DNA of 64,000 bases from Palsa-504 sp963839095 (lineage in GTDB: Bacteria; Actinomycetota; Actinomycetes; Streptosporangiales; Streptosporangiaceae), in assembly GCA_963839095.1 (NCBI GenBank), contig CAWIUF010000059.1:1-64000 (forward strand). The letters are read 5' to 3'. The notes beneath the pieces were generated by a model, which was given only the letters and a program-made list of their open reading frames with translations, did not search any database and was not told the DNA's origin. Each line of letters starts with the position of its first letter. Position 1 is the first letter of the stretch. A program made the translations under genes and the position numbers. Positions 62,246 to 64,000 of the stretch are shown here, in pieces.

Positions 62246-63256
62246 CTAGCCCGGAAGTGAACGCGGCAGCCCGAACGACGGGAGCACGCTGGTTTCGAAG
62301 CGGGTCATGGCGCTGATCCGGTCGCCGGCCAGGGTCAGGACATACAGGCCGGCTCCGTGCCGGATGCCGTTCGGGCCCCGCAGGTAGGCCCCGAACGCCG
62401 GCTGGCCGTTGGCCCGGGCCGGCACCAGGTCGAACCGGCGGCCCGAGCCGAAGATGGCGGCGCTGAACCGGGCCGCGGCGTCCCGGCCCTGGTATTCGAA
62501 GGGCATCGGCGGCATCGAGACGAAGACGTCGTCGGTCAGCAGGGCCACCAGCGCGCCGATATCGGCCGACTCCCAGGCGCTGACGAACTTCGCCACGATC
62601 GCGTCCTCGGCGGGCGAGCCGGGGGCGGGCGCCGATGCGCCGGCGGCCTGCGGCCGGTGCCGCAGGCTGGCGCGGGCCCGCTTGAGGGCGCTGGTAACCG
62701 ATTCGGTGCTCGAGTCGAGCATGGCGGCCACCTCGCTGGCGCGGAACCCCAGCACATCGCGCAGGACGAGCACGGCGAGCTGGCGGGGCGGCAGGACCTG
62801 CAGGGCGGTCACGAAGGCCAGCGAGATGGCCTCGGTCTGCTCGTACCGGGCCTCCGGGCCGGGCGGGCCGCCGGCCGTGTCTCCGAGCAGGTCGCCGGGA
62901 TACGGCTCGAGCCAGGTGACCTCGCCGAGCCGGGTCGGCTCGGGCCGGTCCACCCCCGGCACGTCCCACGCCCGGGCCGGTCGCCGGCGGGCGGCGCGCA
63001 GCGCGTTCAGGCACCGGTTGGTGGCGATCCGGTACAGCCAGGTGCGCAGCGAGGCGCGTTCCTCGGTGAACCCGCCGAGGCCCTGCCAGGCGGCCAGCAG
63101 CGTGTCCTGCAGGGCGTCCTCGGCGTCGGCGAAGGACCCGAGCATCCGGTAGCAGTGGACCTGCAGCTCCCGGTGGTGCGGCTCGGTCAGTTCCCGGAAC
63201 GCCTCGCCGTCCCCGGCCTGCGCCCTCGAGATCAGGTCAGCTCCGACCGGCCTCAC
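62246..63256 (-). CDS. ECF sigma factor, SigG/SigX5 type with SnoaL-like C-terminal domain
   Basis: A 336-residue ECF sigma factor. Region 2 reads CYRMLGSFADAEDALQDTLL and LRTWLYRIATNRCLNALR, region 4 LPPRQLAVLVLRDVLGFRAS and EVAAMLDSSTESVTSALKR. Residues ~215-330 are a SnoaL/NTF2-like domain (VAKFVSAWESADIGALVALL), which in related groups controls activity without an anti-sigma factor. The start is GTG 63256. The divergent DHFR-like gene begins 160 bases away. Confidence 0.9.
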   Translation of the reverse strand: MRPVGADLISRAQAGDGEAFRELTEPHHRELQVHCYRMLGSFADAEDALQDTLLAAWQGLGGFTEERASLRTWLYRIATNRCLNALRAARRRPARAWDVPGVDRPEPTRLGEVTWLEPYPGDLLGDTAGGPPGPEARYEQTEAISLAFVTALQVLPPRQLAVLVLRDVLGFRASEVAAMLDSSTESVTSALKRARASLRHRPQAAGASAPAPGSPAEDAIVAKFVSAWESADIGALVALLTDDVFVSMPPMPFEYQGRDAAARFSAAIFGSGRRFDLVPARANGQPAFGAYLRGPNGIRHGAGLYVLTLAGDRISAMTRFETSVLPSFGLPRSLPG

Positions 63257-63417
63257 CGCATCACCTTCCTGCCGTGCCGATTCGCCGTTTCATCGTGTAC
63301 GTACACCGGGCCGGGGGCGAACTGGGCGGTCCGGGGATGACCAGTTCGCGGCCGCCGCGGTGTATCCATCACCGGCGGCCCGGACGGTCCGGGCGCCGGT
63401 CAGCAAGGGGAACCGAT

Positions 63418-63996
63418 ATGGGCAAGATCGTGATCACCACGAACACCTCGCTCGACGGGGTCGTGCAGGACCCGGACGGTAAGGAGGGCTTCCGGCTCGG
63501 CGGCTGGTTCGACCAGTTCGGGGGCGAGGACCTCGGCCCGTGGGCCAGGCACGAGACGGACGAGACGCTGGGCGCCGAGGCCCTGCTGCTCGGCCGCCGC
63601 AGCGACGAGTGGTTCGCCGCCCGGTGGGCCGCCCGGACCGGCGAGTGGGCGGACAAGCTGAACAGCATGCCCAAGTACGTCGTGTCCTCGACCATCCACG
63701 AGCCCAAGTGGGCCAACTCGACCGTCCTGACGGGCGACGTGGCGGCCGAGGTCGCGAAGCTGAAGCAGGGACTGGCCGGGGAGATCCTGGTCTACGCCAG
63801 CTACCAGCTCGGTCGCGCGCTGATCGAGCACGACCTGGTCGACGAGGTGCGGCTGGTCGTCTTCCCGGTCGTGCTCGGGGACGGCGAGCGCCTGTTCGGC
63901 CCGACCGGTGACCGCAAGGCCCTGCGCCTGACGGGCACCCGGACCATCGGCCGCGGCCTGGCCTTCCTCACCTACCAGGCCGTCCGGGACGCCTAG
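63418..63996 (+). CDS. Dihydrofolate reductase-fold (RibD C-terminal type) protein
   Basis: A 192-residue DHFR-superfamily protein (GKIVITTNTSLDGVVQDPDG; ALLLGRRSDEWFAARWAART; GEILVYASYQLGRALIEHDL; VDEVRLVVFPVVLGDGERLF). It resembles the uncharacterised YwjB/YyaP group rather than true FolA. AAGGGG lies 7 bases before ATG 63418. It is divergent from the ECF sigma factor gene and may belong to its regulon. The stop is 4 bases before the window end. Confidence 0.88.
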   Translation: MGKIVITTNTSLDGVVQDPDGKEGFRLGGWFDQFGGEDLGPWARHETDETLGAEALLLGRRSDEWFAARWAARTGEWADKLNSMPKYVVSSTIHEPKWANSTVLTGDVAAEVAKLKQGLAGEILVYASYQLGRALIEHDLVDEVRLVVFPVVLGDGERLFGPTGDRKALRLTGTRTIGRGLAFLTYQAVRDA

Positions 63997-64000
63997 CGCG

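Noticed and set aside
62246..63256. A housekeeping sigma factor
   Set aside because: Only regions 2 and 4 plus a SnoaL-like domain are present, so it is an ECF factor.

Overview
This 64 kb window is high-GC actinobacterial DNA (Actinomycetota). The evidence is the strongly G/C-biased third codon positions, an HrdB/RpoD-type principal sigma factor, menaquinone biosynthesis genes, an actinobacterial protein O-mannosyltransferase, an MMPL transporter, cytochromes P450, a DUF3040 protein, an Rv2578c-type radical SAM protein and several GTG/TTG starts. A soil-type relative of Streptosporangiales or Catenulisporales is plausible, but the genus cannot be fixed. No rRNA, tRNA or CRISPR array was seen.

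Layout. 0.2-8.4 kb: HNH-endonuclease remnant, aldo/keto reductase, LtrA fragment, WYL regulator, PPOX and metallo-beta-lactamase enzymes, fdhD, protein mannosyltransferase and the principal sigma factor. 8.5-12.6 kb: menE, divergent from menC-menD. 12.5-17.7 kb: LacI/MFS pair with a palindromic operator, two unknown genes, a nitroreductase and a FitAB-type vapBC pair. 18-24 kb: oxidoreductase, phosphorylase remnant, and a CoA-transferase / CitE-like lyase / class III CoA-transferase operon divergent from a LysR gene. 24-25.6 kb: small regulators and hypothetical genes. 25.7-32.6 kb: a form I aerobic carbon monoxide dehydrogenase locus (fused coxM-coxS, coxL with the AYRCSFR signature, XdhC-YHS, coxG) followed by five small one-pass membrane proteins. 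32.6-39.7 kb: SRPBCC/ArsR genes, an aldo/keto reductase cut by a serine-recombinase element, small element genes, pseudogenes and a P450. 39.7-44 kb: a monooxygenase-like gene, then menF, a small gene, coxD and coxE on the minus strand. 44-64 kb: MMPL, an SRPBCC-ArsR-DUF899 operon, an intein-containing radical SAM gene, a second P450, three DHA2-type MFS transporters, a Crp/Fnr regulator, a zinc ribbon, degraded TMEM175 and DUF4396 genes, a SigG-like ECF sigma factor and a DHFR-fold protein.

How they fit together. The cox genes would make and mature a molybdenum-copper CO dehydrogenase that feeds electrons from CO to the quinone pool. Three men gene sets (menE, menC-D, menF) make menaquinone, and menF lies directly upstream of coxD-coxE. 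The five small membrane proteins after coxG are the best candidate for an undescribed component. They share one architecture: one N-terminal helix and a short polar helical tail.

Caveat. At least fifteen recognisable genes, including menC, menF, coxL, fdhD and the mannosyltransferase, read correctly only after one or more single-base frame changes. This density in housekeeping genes suggests uncorrected assembly indels more than true pseudogenes. The joined coordinates below cross those points, and each entry says where.
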